Assembly (NCBI GenBank): GCA_012274445.1
Contig: JAAROD010000093.1
Coordinates: 62,001-126,000, forward strand
Source of the DNA: Sclerotiophoma versabilis
Lineage: Eukaryota > Ascomycota > Dothideomycetes > Pleosporales > Didymellaceae
DNA: 64,000 nucleotides
Reading direction: 5' to 3'
The notes under the pieces are model-generated. The model saw only the letters and a program-made list of their open reading frames with translations, was not told the origin of the DNA and searched no databases. A program made the translations under genes and the position numbers. This document shows, piece by piece, positions 63,576-64,000 of the stretch; position 1 is the first letter of the stretch, and each line of letters starts with the position of its first letter.

Positions 63576-64000
63576 TGAATAAATGAATCAGGTCCATCGC
63601 CACGTCCCTGCAGAGTGATCAACTCGATGGTGAGTCACGTTACGCCAGATCCAACAGTTGCCCAGCTCCAGCAAGAGGTACTGTACAGTAAGGCGAAGAA
63701 CAAACCTCATATCAACAAGAACACTCAGCAGACTAGGGCATCTGTAGCACCATAGACCAAGCGTTTCAAACCAACTAACAGTGCTGTGTACAACAAGTTG
63801 TGTCTATACTCTGGTTTCAATTGATCCTCCGCTAAAACAAGGAGGCCATGCGTAATTCAATGCCACAACCTTGATCATTCTAGACTTAGCTCATGCCTGG
63901 CTCCCTTGGATACATAAATGAAGATCGTCTTGGAGATAGACATCTGAGCTCCAGTCCTCTTCGACAGACAAGGATGAAGACCGCACCAGTTCTACTATAC
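63576..64000. other. Window end, no gene recognised
   Basis: No frames of note. Confidence 0.4.

Overview
The window looks like nuclear DNA of a filamentous ascomycete, most likely a dothideomycete. The basis is: very AT-rich blocks whose decay is C-to-T / G-to-A (repeat-induced point mutation, RIP), spliceosomal introns of about 47-90 bp with GTRNGT donors and CTAAC/CTGAC branch sites, and protein families such as CYP505, patatin-NB-ARC-TPR, DUF6604, F-box-like EMWD proteins, zf-3CxxC and a fragment of a telomere-linked-helicase-type protein. There are no rRNA, bacterial or CRISPR features and I recognised no tRNA. Gene density is low, and pseudogenes, minisatellites and transposable elements are common, so this is an accessory or possibly subtelomeric region rather than a core one.

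Layout. (1) 1-6932 and 13919-15955 form one AT-rich RIP-degraded compartment. It holds a dead Fot1/pogo transposase (about 330-1935), a GC-richer 566-bp MITE-like element built from inverted minisatellites (3342-3907), and a truncated RIP-mutated relative of the intact retroelement. (2) A full-length Ty3/gypsy chromovirus (6933-13918, 5-bp target duplication GTTAC, LTRs with no difference that I can see) sits inside that decayed relative. It shows a U-UUU-UUA slip site between gag and pol, a possible self-priming site, and an antisense gene with a Zn2Cys6-type cysteine pattern between pol and the 3' LTR. (3) 15956-24900: a mostly empty stretch, a CYP505-like P450 lacking the usual fused reductase, a 770-bp foldback element, and an EMWD/F-box-like gene. 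(4) 25000-34300: a PAQR receptor pseudogene, a run of small coiled-coil orphan genes (one dead), a secreted cupin, and dispersed repeats, one of which is a copy of the promoter of the bZIP gene at the right end of the window. (5) 35000-42000: a ferric-reductase-like oxidoreductase and a five-exon NLR (patatin, NB-ARC, ten TPRs). (6) 42900-57300: a conserved orphan gene, a broken helicase-type fragment, a gag-like gene, a pogo-family transposon with perfect 50-bp TIRs and one nonsense codon, a C2H2/3CxxC zinc-finger gene, a DUF6604 pseudogene and a damaged membrane-protein gene. (7) 57300-64000: mostly empty, then a second EMWD gene, a small coiled-coil gene and a bZIP gene.

How the parts relate. 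No biosynthetic cluster is apparent. The common theme is genome conflict: elements killed by RIP, newer elements that inserted later and escaped, an NLR of the kind used in fungal self/non-self recognition, and duplicated regulatory DNA. All exon joins were read by eye from splice signals and frame continuity. They have not been tested against transcripts or searched against databases.
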